Counted from the first letter of the stretch, positions 7,723 to 17,933 are shown. The stretch is 64,000 nucleotides of DNA from Odoribacter sp. AF15-53 (GCF_003479425.1 NZ_QUHC01000012.1:1-64000), one strand, 5' to 3'. The notes: a model not told the origin generated them from the sequence alone. A program made the numbers and translations.

Positions 7723-7730
7723 TACATTTG
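7723..7730 (+). promoter_or_regulatory. -7 element for the peroxiredoxin gene
   Basis: TACATTTG on the plus strand, back to back with the minus-strand copy at 7674-7681. It is followed by a leader of about 85 bp made of AATCnnA-type strings before the ATG at 7821. Confidence 0.5.
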
Positions 7731-7820
7731 TAATAGACTACGAGCAATAGATTAAACAAGTTATAGCAAATCATAAATTGTTTATAATTAGAATCGTAAA
7801 TCACTAAATTTTAAACGAAT

Positions 7821-8282
7821 ATGACACCATTAAAAGAAGGAGATAAAGCCCCTTACTTCGAGGGAGTAAATCAAGACGGGAAAAAAATCACGCTAGAAGA
7901 TTTTAAAGGCAAAAAACTGATACTTTACTTTTACCCGAAAGACAACACCTCTGGATGCACGGCAGAAGCTTGCAGCTTGAACGACGGTTACTCTTCCCTC
8001 ACGGAAAAAGGATTCGAGATCGTTGGTGTCAGCCCCGATTCGGCAAGTTCGCACATGAAATTCATCGCCAAATACAACCTGGCATTCAACCTGATCGCCG
8101 ATACCGACAAAAAGATACTGGAAGCCTACGGCGTGTGGGCCGAAAAGAAAATGTACGGCAGAACTTACATGGGAGTCTTGCGCACCACGTTCATCATCGA
8201 CGGCAACGGGATCATCGAGAAAGTGATCACCAAGGTGAACACCAAGGATCACGCGCAACAAATCCTGACAATTGAAAATTGA
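7821..8282 (+). CDS. bcp: Thiol peroxidase of the PrxQ/Bcp type
   Basis: 153 residues, full length for PrxQ/Bcp peroxiredoxins. It reduces hydrogen peroxide and organic hydroperoxides with electrons from thioredoxin in the cytosol. The peroxidatic Cys46 in NTSGCTAEAC and the resolving Cys51 five residues later give the typical PrxQ Cys-x4-Cys pair. The FYPKDNTSGCT motif with the conserved Thr and Pro is intact, as is the later Arg in GVLRTTFIID. It is transcribed from its own promoter at 7723 and lies upstream of recA, separated by a 185-bp repeat-rich gap, so it is probably not in an operon with recA. Confidence 0.95.
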   Translation: MTPLKEGDKAPYFEGVNQDGKKITLEDFKGKKLILYFYPKDNTSGCTAEACSLNDGYSSLTEKGFEIVGVSPDSASSHMKFIAKYNLAFNLIADTDKKILEAYGVWAEKKMYGRTYMGVLRTTFIIDGNGIIEKVITKVNTKDHAQQILTIEN

Positions 8283-8328
8283 AAATGGAGAATTGAAAAT
8301 GAAAAAAGCAGTGACCAATGCGGGGCAT

Positions 8329-8386
8329 TAACCTGCAACTTGCCGAAGGCAAATGTAACCTGCAACTTGTAACTCGCCGCAGGCGA
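8329..8386. repeat. Paired TAACCTGCAACTTG repeats with small GC hairpins
   Basis: TAACCTGCAACTTG at 8329-8342 and 8356-8369, each followed by a short palindrome (GCCGAAGGC at 8342-8350, CGCCGCAGGCG at 8376-8386). A relative, TAACTTGTAACCTGTAAAC, lies at 62191-62209 before another terminator. The repeats sit in the bcp-recA gap. Confidence 0.65.
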
Positions 8387-8401
8387 TCACTTGTGTGGAT
8401 A

Positions 8402-8422
8402 GGATCACTTAATCGGAAATCA
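8402..8422 (+). repeat. Right copy of the exact 21-bp inverted repeat pair
   Basis: Inverse of 7241-7261. The pair brackets the DUF4491 and bcp genes (about 1.14 kb between copies). It merges into AATCnnA-type strings that run up to the recA start. Confidence 0.8.
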
Positions 8423-8467
8423 TAAATCAAGAAATCAATAGGAATTTAAAATCTAAAATCAATAAAT

Positions 8468-9490
8468 ATGGCAAATGCAGAAACCAATCAAGACAAGTTA
8501 AAAGCACTTCAACTTACTCTCGACAAGATCGAGAAGAATTTCGGTAAGGGAAGCGTCATGAAACTTGGCGATAATGTAGTGGAAGACGTTGCGGTTATTC
8601 CTTCCGGCTCGATCGGACTGGACCGGGCTTTAGGAGTTGGGGGATACCCGAAAGGTCGTGTAGTTGAAATTTACGGTCCTGAATCTTCAGGTAAAACCAC
8701 GTTGGCAATTCACGCTATCGCCGAGGCACAAAAGCAGGGAGGTATCGCGGCTATTATCGACGCGGAACATGCTTTTGACCGGGTATACGCTGAAAAGCTA
8801 GGGGTTGACGTGAACAACCTGTTTATATCCCAACCGGATAACGGCGAGCAAGCCCTTGAAATCGCGGAACAATTGATTCGCTCGGCAGCGATTGATATCA
8901 TCGTGATCGACTCGGTAGCCGCTCTTACCCCGAAAGCCGAGATCGAGGGTGAAATGGGTGACAGCGTCATGGGATTACAGGCTCGTTTGATGTCTCAGGC
9001 TCTACGTAAACTCACGGGAACGATCAGTAAAACGAATACTTGCTGCATCTTTATCAACCAATTACGTGATAAAATCGGTGTCATGTTCGGTAACCCGGAA
9101 ACAACTACCGGAGGTAACGCCCTGAAATTCTACTCTTCCGTGCGTCTGGACATCCGTCGTATCGGGCAAATCAAGGACGGGGAAGAAATTTACGGTAATC
9201 ACACGCGCGTGAAGGTGGTGAAAAACAAAGTCGCCCCTCCATTCAAAAAGGCCGAGTTCGACATCATGTACGGTGAAGGAATTTCCCGTTCGGGTGAGAT
9301 CGTGGACCTAGGCGTAGAATACAACGTGATCAAGAAAAGCGGTAGCTGGTTCTCTTACGGGGATAGCAAACTGGGACAAGGACGGGAAACCGTGAAACAA
9401 ATGGTAAGCGATAACCCGGAACTGGCGGAAGAGCTTACCCAGAAAATCGTTGAAGCCATGGAAAATGGTGTTCAACCGGCAACAAAATAA
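8468..9490 (+). CDS. recA: Recombinase RecA
   Basis: 340 residues, full length. RecA forms filaments on single-stranded DNA, carries out homologous strand exchange, and stimulates LexA-type self-cleavage in the SOS response. Visible are the Walker A GPESSGKT (70-77), the Walker B region [12 protein letters not shown], loop L1 around [16 protein letters not shown], and loop L2/[22 protein letters not shown] with the conserved Gln. The C-terminal domain is short and moderately acidic. No LexA-box-like operator was recognised in the upstream gap, which is filled by AATCnnA strings. Confidence 0.98.
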   Translation: MANAETNQDKLKALQLTLDKIEKNFGKGSVMKLGDNVVEDVAVIPSGSIGLDRALGVGGYPKGRVVEIYGPESSGKTTLAIHAIAEAQKQGGIAAIIDAEHAFDRVYAEKLGVDVNNLFISQPDNGEQALEIAEQLIRSAAIDIIVIDSVAALTPKAEIEGEMGDSVMGLQARLMSQALRKLTGTISKTNTCCIFINQLRDKIGVMFGNPETTTGGNALKFYSSVRLDIRRIGQIKDGEEIYGNHTRVKVVKNKVAPPFKKAEFDIMYGEGISRSGEIVDLGVEYNVIKKSGSWFSYGDSKLGQGRETVKQMVSDNPELAEELTQKIVEAMENGVQPATK

Positions 9491-9523
9491 CAAGAGTGGT
9501 GTAACAAAACAGCTAAAATTGTG

Positions 9524-11599
9524 ATGAGAAACTATTTATGTTCTGCTTTAGTCTTGTTGGCTATGGTGTCGTGCGACAACAAGAAAGAGGCAGCAAAACC
9601 AAGTTATAAAACACCGGATATGAAACTATCATCCGACGTGATGACTCCCGAGGTATTATGGTCATTCGGTAGAATCGGCGGCGTGAGCGTATCGCCCGAC
9701 CAGAAATCACTCGTGTACGACGTGACTTACTTCAACAAAGAAGAAGACCGCTCGTACAGTGACATCTACGTGATGAACCTCGCTGACGGGAAATCCAAAC
9801 AATTAACAGACACGGATTACAAAGAATTCGGAGAGACCTGGACTCCCGATGGCAAAATCGCCTTCATGTCCAGTAAATCCGGTTCCGTTCAATTATGGGA
9901 AATGAACGCTGACGGTAGCGGGTTGACGCAGCTTACCAACGTGGAAGGCGGTATCGGGGGATTCATTTTCTCCCCGGACAAATCCCGGCTTCTTTTCCTG
10001 AAAGATGTAAAACTGGAGCAAGACGTGCATGACCTGCATCCCGACCTCCCAAAAGCAAACGCCCGTTTGATCAATGATCAGGTATACCGTCATTGGAACG
10101 ATTGGGTGGAAGCATACACGCATCCTTTCGTGGCCGACTATATCCCGGGCCAAATGGTAACCACGGGTAAAGACATCATGGAAGGCGAGAAATGGGAATC
10201 GCCCGTTCGTCCCTGGGGCGGTACGGAACAACTTACCTGGACCAAGGACGGGAAAGGAATCATCTACATGGCCCGCAAAAAAGAGGGTATCGCTTACATG
10301 ACCTCGACCAACACGGACCTGTACCTCTATGACCTGAATTCCGGTAAAACCACCAACCTGACCGAGGGTATGATGGGTTATGACCAGAATCAGGTGATCT
10401 CTCCCAACGGGGAACTCATGGCCTGGGAAAGCATGGAGCGTGACGGTTACGAAGCCGACAAAATCCGCCTGTTTGTGATGAACCTGAAAACCGGGGAGAA
10501 AAAAGAATACACGAAAGATTTCGACCAGAACGTGGGTGGTCTCTCCTGGGCTGATGACAACACGATCTATTTCATTTCCGACTATCATGCCACGGACGAG
10601 ATTTACAAGTTGACCTTGAACGACGGTAAGATCACGAAAATAACCGAAGGTGTACACAATTACCAATCTGTTACCCCGGTAAACGATTACCTGATCGCCA
10701 CCAAGGTTTCTATGAGTAAACCGGCCGAGATTTATAAAGTCGACCTGACAAACGGCAAGGACACGGAACTATCTTTCGTGAATAAAGGTATTCTGGATCA
10801 ATTGACCATGGGTAAAGTTGAATCTCGCTGGATCAAGACCACGGACAACAAGGATATGTTGACCTGGATCATCTACCCGCCTCATTTCGACCCGAACAAG
10901 AAATACCCGGCAATCCTGTATTGCGAGGGAGGCCCGCAAAGCACCGTGAGCCAGTTCTGGAGCTATCGTTGGAATTTCCAGATGATGGCAGCCAACGGTT
11001 ACATCATCGTGGCCCCGAACCGTCGCGGCTTACCGGGATTCGGACAGGAATGGAACGAACAGATCAGTGGAGACTACCCGGGACAGAATATCAAGGATTA
11101 TCTCTCCGCTATCGATGAAATGAAGAAAGAACCTTATATCGACGAAAATCGCTTGGGTTGCGTGGGAGCCTCTTACGGTGGATTCTCCGTGTATTTCCTT
11201 GCCGGACACCACGACAAACGTTTCAAAGCGTTTATCGCTCACTGCGGTATCTTCAACATGGAAATGCAGTACTACAACACCGAAGAGATGTGGTTCGCCA
11301 ACTGGGATATGGGCGGCTCCCCCTGGGAAAAGAACAACAAAGTAGCTCAACGCACATTTGACAATTCCCCGCACAAATTTGTCGGAGAATGGGATACCCC
11401 GATCTTGGTCATCCACGGGCAAAAAGACTTCCGTATCGATGCCTCCCAAGGCATGGGCGCATTCAACGCCGCCCGCATGCGTGGTATTCCGGCTCAGTAC
11501 TTGTACTTCCCGGAAGAATGTCACTGGGTACTAGGATGTCAGAACGGTATTTTATGGCAACGTACTTTCGCAGCTTGGCTGGATAAGTGGTTGAAGTAA
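9524..11599 (+). CDS. Lipoprotein S9 family peptidase (acylaminoacyl/dipeptidyl peptidase type)
   Basis: 691 residues from the ATG at 9524; a GTG one codon earlier is less likely. The signal peptide ends in a lipobox (VSC near residue 18). Residues about 45-430 carry WD40/PD40-type beta-propeller blades (for example YVMNLADGKSKQLT, WEMNADGSGLTQLT, YLYDLNSGKTTNLT), which gate the active site in S9 enzymes. The C-terminal alpha/beta-hydrolase domain has the nucleophile Ser550 in GASYGG, an Asp in HGQKDFRID and a His in EECHWV. It should remove dipeptides or acylated residues from peptides in the periplasm or at the outer membrane. It follows recA by 33 bp with no terminator seen between them, and ends at a bidirectional terminator. 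Confidence 0.92.
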   Translation: MRNYLCSALVLLAMVSCDNKKEAAKPSYKTPDMKLSSDVMTPEVLWSFGRIGGVSVSPDQKSLVYDVTYFNKEEDRSYSDIYVMNLADGKSKQLTDTDYKEFGETWTPDGKIAFMSSKSGSVQLWEMNADGSGLTQLTNVEGGIGGFIFSPDKSRLLFLKDVKLEQDVHDLHPDLPKANARLINDQVYRHWNDWVEAYTHPFVADYIPGQMVTTGKDIMEGEKWESPVRPWGGTEQLTWTKDGKGIIYMARKKEGIAYMTSTNTDLYLYDLNSGKTTNLTEGMMGYDQNQVISPNGELMAWESMERDGYEADKIRLFVMNLKTGEKKEYTKDFDQNVGGLSWADDNTIYFISDYHATDEIYKLTLNDGKITKITEGVHNYQSVTPVNDYLIATKVSMSKPAEIYKVDLTNGKDTELSFVNKGILDQLTMGKVESRWIKTTDNKDMLTWIIYPPHFDPNKKYPAILYCEGGPQSTVSQFWSYRWNFQMMAANGYIIVAPNRRGLPGFGQEWNEQISGDYPGQNIKDYLSAIDEMKKEPYIDENRLGCVGASYGGFSVYFLAGHHDKRFKAFIAHCGIFNMEMQYYNTEEMWFANWDMGGSPWEKNNKVAQRTFDNSPHKFVGEWDTPILVIHGQKDFRIDASQGMGAFNAARMRGIPAQYLYFPEECHWVLGCQNGILWQRTFAAWLDKWLK

Positions 11600-11604
11600 T
11601 AAAT

Positions 11605-11632
11605 AAAAAGCCTCGTTCAAGCGAGGCTTTTT
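11605..11632. terminator. Bidirectional intrinsic terminator between S9 gene and locus 1
   Basis: AAAAAGCCTCG (11605-11615), loop TTCAAG, CGAGGCTTTTT (11622-11632): a perfect 11-bp stem with an A-run and a T-run, located between two convergent genes whose stops lie at 11599 and 11635. Confidence 0.9.
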
Positions 11633-11634
11633 AT

Positions 11635-12567
11635 TCATTTTATCCCATTGGCAATTTCATATTTTTCCACTATCGGTCGCATCAATTTAAACTTATCTAT
11701 TACCTTCGGATAAGTACTATACAACTCATAGAAACGACTTTCCTCTCCTCGATAAGCATAGATTACAGTGACGTAATCTTGAATATCCTGTTTCCGATCC
11801 GGATTTTTCATATATTTTCTTCCTGAAATTGAAGCATCCACTCGCCGAATAAACCCTAATTCTTCAGGTTTCGGGGCGGGAGAGAAAGGACTTTCAGTAC
11901 TTGTCTTCCCATATTGATCTTCTCCCGTAATTTTATAATAGTCTTCCAATTCATCCACGCAAAACTCCAAAATCCAATCCGCACTCTTCACAGCCAATAT
12001 TTCTCCCCCCAACATATTCAATTCATCCTGCTCCATTTCCTTCATTGCATTCAACCGTCCTACAACAATTCCTCTCAATCCTTTACCATACACGTTAACT
12101 TCACGAGTCACGGGTGTATAACTTATCGTTTCCGTCAATAATATCGAATCTGCCAATAAGAACGAAAGAGGCCTGTATACACTCTCTTCTGGCAAATAAG
12201 GGATTACCCGATCCTTGATCATATTTACGGCAATTATCATTGCAGCCGTATCAGAAGACAGTCTCATTCTCCCATCCGTATAAGTACCATACACATAATA
12301 TCCCATATTGAATAATTCTGTGTGAACAACCGGATTTCCATAAGCATCCTCTCCTGACTCCTCATAACCAAGCGTATCATTTATAAAAATGGTAACCCCG
12401 TAATCTTTATAAATACCATAAATCAAATGATTAATTTCCCCTGGCTTATCTTCTATTTTAAACCAATCGGGCATATTTTCAACAGCTTTCACATCCTCAT
12501 CATCAGAGTTACACCCCATGAAAAGACAAAGTACAATTCCCAATATTGTAAAATAATTATTTTTCAT
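11635..12567 (-). CDS. Lipoprotein of SusCD locus 1, paralogue of the one in locus 3
   Basis: 310 residues with a lipobox (FMGC, residues 16-19). I do not recognise a named family. It is clearly related to the locus 3 lipoprotein (42396-43373): both share WF-I-DKPG near the N-terminus, IF(I/V)NDT(L/I)G, DAYG-P--H-E, SSDTA, I-DRVIP-LP and YRP-S--L-D. Both genes come directly after a SusD gene. Lipoproteins in this place usually sit on the cell surface next to SusD and help bind or process the substrate. Some SusCD-linked lipoproteins are Mx1-type metallopeptidases, but no HExxH is present here. It is the last gene of locus 1, ending at the terminator. Confidence 0.8.
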   Translation of the reverse strand: MKNNYFTILGIVLCLFMGCNSDDEDVKAVENMPDWFKIEDKPGEINHLIYGIYKDYGVTIFINDTLGYEESGEDAYGNPVVHTELFNMGYYVYGTYTDGRMRLSSDTAAMIIAVNMIKDRVIPYLPEESVYRPLSFLLADSILLTETISYTPVTREVNVYGKGLRGIVVGRLNAMKEMEQDELNMLGGEILAVKSADWILEFCVDELEDYYKITGEDQYGKTSTESPFSPAPKPEELGFIRRVDASISGRKYMKNPDRKQDIQDYVTVIYAYRGEESRFYELYSTYPKVIDKFKLMRPIVEKYEIANGIK

Positions 12568-12578
12568 ACTTGCATCCT

Positions 12579-14156
12579 TTATTCGTTAATTCCTATTTTC
12601 TTACGAGGCACTCTTTTGGCATTATCAACCATAGCACCCTGATCAAAAACAATTTCGTAATCAGGAATCGGTAACACCCAAGCATCATCCTCCCCAAAAG
12701 CTTTTAATACGTAATTTCCATCATAGACTCCCGGCTGCATATTCGCCATGGCTGATTGATAAACTCCATGTCTCACCTGTTTCGCATCAGCATATTTTGA
12801 AGTTACGGCATAACGTCTCAAATCAAACCAACGATGTCCCTCTAAACATAATTCCCGACGTCTTTCCTCCCGAATAAAATCAACTAAAGCTTTCCCATTC
12901 AGTCCATCAATTACGGGAATTATTCCATCTTTATACCTGTTATTCATCAAAACTTTAATCGTATTTATAGCCTCTGATTGATCTAACATTGCCTGGGCTT
13001 CTGCCTTATTCAAATAAACCTCTGCAGAACGAATCAAGCAGGCATCATAAACTTTAGCCAAACCTGATTTTGTCGATAAATCAGGAGATTTGCGTACAAA
13101 GAAAAATCCCGGACAATACCTCGATGAAGGTTCCAAAAAAGCTGTATTCCGCAAATCTACAATCCCCTCACTTTCATATTTTTTGTACAAACTGATTAAC
13201 TCATCTGAAGCCCTATATCGTCCTCCACCTTGAGCTGCATAAGAAATAAGACTATTATCCATTAAAAACTGCATGGAATAACTCCCTTGGGTAAATAATA
13301 TTTCTGGAGAATCCACCGTGTTCAACCATTGTCCACTCATCGTATTCATATTCTGCAGTTTGCACCCAGAAGCGATAATTTTATCACATTCTTCTATCGC
13401 AAGTTGCCACTCACCCATGTACAGATATACCCGACTAAGTAAAGTCCTTGCTGCAGCCTCATTAACCCGGTAAAATGTAGGTTGAACAATACCTGCAAGA
13501 TTATCAGCTGCAGCTTTTAAATCCTCTACAATTTGTAGATACACCTTTCGTACGGGATCTCGACTAAAATACTTATCCTCAATATATTCTGTAATATTTA
13601 AAGGAACTCCCAAATCCATACTCGCCGTTTTCTCAGAATAAGGTTTAGCATATAAATTTACTAACATATAATAATACCATCCTCTCAGAAATTGAGCCTC
13701 CCCCATTACTCGACGACGTATCTCTTCCGGATCTTTTTCAAACTCTTTCACGTAAGATATAATCACATTCACATACCCAATATGCTGATATAGTCTCTTC
13801 CAATCTATATCTCTCATTTCTGTTCCATCCATATAAGAAAAAGGTCTTTCTCCCCACGCATAAAAATTACGTAAACGTTCTGCCGGCGTAGAAAAACCAT
13901 TCATTTTCAACCCTCCTGTAATAAATTCCTCCACATCATCATCCATCACGTGTAAATAAGGATAATACGTACCTGTTTCATTATAATAAAAGAAATCCTG
14001 CGAGGCATTTCGTTTCATATACCCGTTTCCTATTAAAATTTCATCCAAATCTTCACAGGACCTTGCATACACGAGTTCTTGCGAATATTCCTCCAAGAAA
14101 TCACCACAAGCACCCAACAAAGTACATCCCATAATAATCAATAATATCTTTTTCAT
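12579..14156 (-). CDS. SusD/RagB-like outer-membrane lipoprotein, locus 1
   Basis: 525 residues with a lipobox (LGAC, about residues 14-17) followed by GDFLEEYSQE. SusD-like proteins cap the SusC channel outside the cell and bind the substrate. Features include the helix ERLRNFYAWGERPF, TPR-like repeats around GEAQFLRGWYYYMLVNLYAKPY and AARTLLSRVYLYMGEWQLAIEECDKII, and the conserved RREL-LEGHRWFDLRRYAV region near the C-terminus typical of the SusD_RagB family. It follows susC1 by 10 bp and is closely related to SusD of locus 3 (same EEYSQ-LVYA----EDLDE-LIGNGYMK start). Confidence 0.95.
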   Translation of the reverse strand: MKKILLIIMGCTLLGACGDFLEEYSQELVYARSCEDLDEILIGNGYMKRNASQDFFYYNETGTYYPYLHVMDDDVEEFITGGLKMNGFSTPAERLRNFYAWGERPFSYMDGTEMRDIDWKRLYQHIGYVNVIISYVKEFEKDPEEIRRRVMGEAQFLRGWYYYMLVNLYAKPYSEKTASMDLGVPLNITEYIEDKYFSRDPVRKVYLQIVEDLKAAADNLAGIVQPTFYRVNEAAARTLLSRVYLYMGEWQLAIEECDKIIASGCKLQNMNTMSGQWLNTVDSPEILFTQGSYSMQFLMDNSLISYAAQGGGRYRASDELISLYKKYESEGIVDLRNTAFLEPSSRYCPGFFFVRKSPDLSTKSGLAKVYDACLIRSAEVYLNKAEAQAMLDQSEAINTIKVLMNNRYKDGIIPVIDGLNGKALVDFIREERRRELCLEGHRWFDLRRYAVTSKYADAKQVRHGVYQSAMANMQPGVYDGNYVLKAFGEDDAWVLPIPDYEIVFDQGAMVDNAKRVPRKKIGINE

Positions 14157-14166
14157 AATTCATCAC

Positions 14167-17100
14167 TTAAAATGTCACATTCAATTGTAGCGAATACGTC
14201 GGACGCACGGAAAGATTTATCAAAGATGTCGAGCCTGACTGCGACGGATCCTGTCCTTTTAATTTTCGACTACATATAGTAAACAAATTTGTTCCGCTCA
14301 AATTAACATACAGAGATTTAACTCGCATTTTTTTGCAAATATATTCCGGCACGACATAACGCAAAGAAAGACTTGATAATTTCAAATAATTGCCAGATAC
14401 AACCCGAATATTCGAGAAATCATACATTTCCCACAAATTATTAGAAAATTTATACGGTTCAGTAGCCCACCAAGGCCATCTAGCATCATTCCAAGCACTT
14501 CCAGTTAATATTCCAGGTACGTTTGTATATTTCTCATCCCCTGGCTGTCTCCAACGATTAACGAATTCCCGTCGCAGATTCTTTTCCGGACCGACAACGA
14601 CTCCATCATTCGGGAACATTCTAAACAAACGTATTTTTGAACCAACACTATACGCCAAATTAAACGAAAGTCCTAAATTTCTCCATCCTAAATAATTGCT
14701 AACACTCCCTTGTAAAAACGGTTCACGCGCTCCCGAATGTTCCATAACCGTTAACCACACATCCTCCCGGTCCATTTCTCCATAAATCTCTTTTGTCAAT
14801 TTTTCCTCCCCATTAACCATTGTAGTTTTATCCGTTCCATAAAACATCGGAGAACCATTTTCCGGATTTAATCCTTTAAATCTGTAAGAATAGAATGTAT
14901 TTACCGGACGTCCGGCAACCTGCACCTTACCATTCAAATAATCTTCATATTTTACTTCATCTTGTAAAACCCGATCTTTACGTTTTACTTTATCTATTAA
15001 TTGATTGAAAACCGATCCAAAATTAGGATCAAATCGCCAAACAACCCCTCTCTGTTGCCCATTGAGCGAAGTTGCCGTATTCACTGGCATAAAATTCAAC
15101 GTCAATTCATATCCTTGATTCCGCAAATTACCCTCATTAACCGTATAAACTTCAACGCCATTCACAACTGACACTTTTTTAGAAAGAAAAGCATCTCTCG
15201 TATATCGATAATAATACCCGATCGTTCCTCTTATTTTACGATTTAATAATGAGAAATCAACATCAATATTATAAGTAGAAGTTTTCTCCCATTTCAAATT
15301 AGGATTTGGGTAATTAGCAATTGTTGAATATAATTCTTTAAAAGAGTTATCCATTCCCTCTTTCTTTATAATCAGCCGAGGAGAATCCAATGCAGACATA
15401 TTTCCTTGATAGCCAAAAGACATCTTCAACGCCAACATATCTATCCAACCCACATTCTTCAACACGTTTTCGTGCATATTCCAACGACCTGAAACAGACC
15501 AAATTGGCAACAATTTATCATTACTCGCATCACCAAATTTGTTCGAGAAATCAATTCTCCCATTCACATTAAAAATATAAGAATTTTTGTAAGAATACAC
15601 GAAAGATCCGACAAGTCCAACCAAATTCGTTAAATTATCTTTCATGACCCCCATAGCGTCATCTGTTAACAACCATTCGTTATACGCCGTGTACAAATTA
15701 TCTTTATTCATTGTTTCAAGCTTATTAAAAATCATCCCGCGATCTGGCATATATCCTCGCTTTGTAATCTTAAAACCTGTGTATTTCGATGAACTTAATT
15801 CTCCGATTAAAGAAGCAGAAAGCACATGATTTAATTCTTTATCCATGGCCTTATTAAACGTAAGCGTCCCACGTAAACTGTAATTTTCATTCTTCGTATT
15901 ATCCATTCGTAATTCTCCTCCCACCGGACACAACGTTGTGGTTATATCAATCTCACCCGTGGACATACTTGCTTTCTTCAAATCTGCTATGTACCACGTG
16001 TTATCAGCAAAATACACATCTTCGCTTGAATTAGATACATTATACGAACAAAAAACACCCACCTTTAAACTCTGCAATAAGCGATACTCCAAAGACACAT
16101 TCAAACCTAGTTGTTCCGTATTGATTTTATCATACGAATTTTTCCGCTCGTTTATAATACTAAAAGGTTGGTCATAACTAACATTATTTTTTTGATAAAA
16201 CCATAACTCCCCGTTCTCATCATAAGCAGGAACACTACGAGACGTGTTATAAGCATAGGTTGTCACTCCAACCTCTGCCGGAGTATATTCTCTCTTCATC
16301 GTGCTACCATTCAACTTAAATTGCATCATAAACCTGTTATAATTCAAATTCAAGCTAGCCATTGCTGAATAACGGTCGCTACTTTCTCCCCGAATATTAC
16401 CGTTTTCATCATTATATCCCAGAGATGCATAGTAACGGATATGATCAGTTCCCCCGGAAACATTCAATGAATGAGAATGGGAATAAGAATCCTGCATTAA
16501 AATTCCCAACCAATCCGTATTCACTGTTTCCATCTCTCGAACCTGATCCAAAAACTCTTGATAATTAATCTTACCTGTACTATAGTCATAATAAGCAGCC
16601 TCGTATCCTACCCAGCTATCCAAATTCGGTACATTCAGTTGGTTCTTTATCACATCTCTAGAATAATCTATTCTTTCTTGGGAATTCATAACATTGACTG
16701 CTCGATCCGTGTAGCGAGGACGCTGACGAAAAGTTCCCGTCAAAGAATAAGAAACTGAAGGTGCACCTACTTTTCCTTTTTTCGTTGTAATCACAATCAC
16801 TCCGTTAGATGCTCTTGGTCCATAAATAGCCGTGGCAGAAGCATCTTTCAACACGTCGATCTGATCAATATCATCAGGATTGATTCCTGAAATCGCATTC
16901 CCCAATAAATTCACGAAATCCAAATCGTTAATCGACGTGGGATCAATATTCACCGGATCAGACAAAATTACACCATCCACAACCCATAACGGAGCTTGAG
17001 AACCCAGAATTGTTGTTGTACCACGAATTTTGATCTTAGGTGTAGCACCTACTTGTCCTGAATTTTGCATAAAAATCATCCCAGGAACACGCCCTTCCAA

Positions 17101-17856
17101 CATCTGATCAACCGTACTTACACCAGGCTGCATGATATCATCCATTTTCAAAGAGGTCACAGAACTCGTCATGTGACGCTTATCAACCTGATAATATCCA
17201 TAAGAAACAACCTCGTCTAATTCGTGTAAATTTTCTTCCAGTACCACATTAATCGTGTCTTGCAAAGCAACTTTAATTTGTTTGGTTTGCATCCCTATAA
17301 AAGAAAAGATTAATGTTATATCTTTTTGATTATCGGGTAATGAAATTCGATATAAACCTTCCGTATTCGTCACCACTCCCAGAGAAGTTCCCTTAATTAA
17401 TACCGAAACCCCCGGCAAAGGCCCTTTTTGCGAATCCGTAACCACCCCTTGAATAACTCTTCCTTTCACCTCCTTTTCGTTTCCTCCCGATTCACCTAAA
17501 CCACGAATAACAATTGTATTATCTAAAAATTCGTAATATAAACCCGAATCTTTCAAACACTCGTCAAGTACCTCTGCAACACTCTTGTTTTTGAAATCAA
17601 GCGAAAGTTTCTTCACCCTACTCACTTGTTCGTGGTTGTACACAAATACATAATTAGATTGCCGTTCTATCAATCGAAAAACGTCCTCTATCAAGCCTCC
17701 TTTTACTTGAATGGAAACTCTATCATTTTGAGAATACAGGGTTGCTGACACCTGCATAAAACTGATAAACAACAAAATGAATGTCAATTTCATAATGTTC
17801 ACTACTTTTTTTAAAATACGATTTCTCAAAAATCGTATTTGTCGATTTTTTCTCAT
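14167..17856 (-). CDS. STN-domain SusC/RagA-type TonB-dependent transporter, locus 1
   Basis: 1229 residues. A signal segment (about 20-42) precedes an STN domain (about 46-118: VSIQVKGGLIEDVFRLIERQ through NTIVIRG), which contacts FecR-type anti-sigma factors. Then come a carboxypeptidase-D regulatory-like beta-sandwich (about 132-210, GVVTDSQKGPLPGVSVLIKG), a TonB-box-like DEVVSYGYY, the plug (LKDASATAIYGPRASNGVIVITTK) and a 22-strand barrel ending in aromatic LQLNVTF. It imports large nutrient pieces across the outer membrane with TonB energy and signals substrate presence through its STN domain. The plug and barrel are very similar to SusC of locus 3. It is transcribed after fecR1, with a hairpin in between. 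Substrate unknown. Confidence 0.95.
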   Translation of the reverse strand: MRKNRQIRFLRNRILKKVVNIMKLTFILLFISFMQVSATLYSQNDRVSIQVKGGLIEDVFRLIERQSNYVFVYNHEQVSRVKKLSLDFKNKSVAEVLDECLKDSGLYYEFLDNTIVIRGLGESGGNEKEVKGRVIQGVVTDSQKGPLPGVSVLIKGTSLGVVTNTEGLYRISLPDNQKDITLIFSFIGMQTKQIKVALQDTINVVLEENLHELDEVVSYGYYQVDKRHMTSSVTSLKMDDIMQPGVSTVDQMLEGRVPGMIFMQNSGQVGATPKIKIRGTTTILGSQAPLWVVDGVILSDPVNIDPTSINDLDFVNLLGNAISGINPDDIDQIDVLKDASATAIYGPRASNGVIVITTKKGKVGAPSVSYSLTGTFRQRPRYTDRAVNVMNSQERIDYSRDVIKNQLNVPNLDSWVGYEAAYYDYSTGKINYQEFLDQVREMETVNTDWLGILMQDSYSHSHSLNVSGGTDHIRYYASLGYNDENGNIRGESSDRYSAMASLNLNYNRFMMQFKLNGSTMKREYTPAEVGVTTYAYNTSRSVPAYDENGELWFYQKNNVSYDQPFSIINERKNSYDKINTEQLGLNVSLEYRLLQSLKVGVFCSYNVSNSSEDVYFADNTWYIADLKKASMSTGEIDITTTLCPVGGELRMDNTKNENYSLRGTLTFNKAMDKELNHVLSASLIGELSSSKYTGFKITKRGYMPDRGMIFNKLETMNKDNLYTAYNEWLLTDDAMGVMKDNLTNLVGLVGSFVYSYKNSYIFNVNGRIDFSNKFGDASNDKLLPIWSVSGRWNMHENVLKNVGWIDMLALKMSFGYQGNMSALDSPRLIIKKEGMDNSFKELYSTIANYPNPNLKWEKTSTYNIDVDFSLLNRKIRGTIGYYYRYTRDAFLSKKVSVVNGVEVYTVNEGNLRNQGYELTLNFMPVNTATSLNGQQRGVVWRFDPNFGSVFNQLIDKVKRKDRVLQDEVKYEDYLNGKVQVAGRPVNTFYSYRFKGLNPENGSPMFYGTDKTTMVNGEEKLTKEIYGEMDREDVWLTVMEHSGAREPFLQGSVSNYLGWRNLGLSFNLAYSVGSKIRLFRMFPNDGVVVGPEKNLRREFVNRWRQPGDEKYTNVPGILTGSAWNDARWPWWATEPYKFSNNLWEMYDFSNIRVVSGNYLKLSSLSLRYVVPEYICKKMRVKSLYVNLSGTNLFTICSRKLKGQDPSQSGSTSLINLSVRPTYSLQLNVTF

Positions 17857-17898
17857 AAATTTGTTCTACTAAAAGATGAAACACTCAGTTGTTCATTC

Positions 17899-17933
17899 AA
17901 GCTGTTGAAAAGGGCCTAATTTTTCAACAGCTT
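17899..17933 (-). promoter_or_regulatory. Hairpin between fecR1 and susC1
   Basis: AAGCTGTTGAAAA (17899-17911) pairs perfectly with TTTTCAACAGCTT (17921-17933), 13 bp with a 9-base loop, starting one base after the fecR stop codon. Read on the minus strand no U-tract follows the stem, so it looks more like an mRNA-processing or stability element than a terminator. Confidence 0.75.

Noticed and set aside
11635..12567. Mx1-type zinc metallopeptidase of SusCD loci
   Set aside because: Such enzymes occur in this position, but neither this protein nor its locus 3 paralogue has an HExxH motif.
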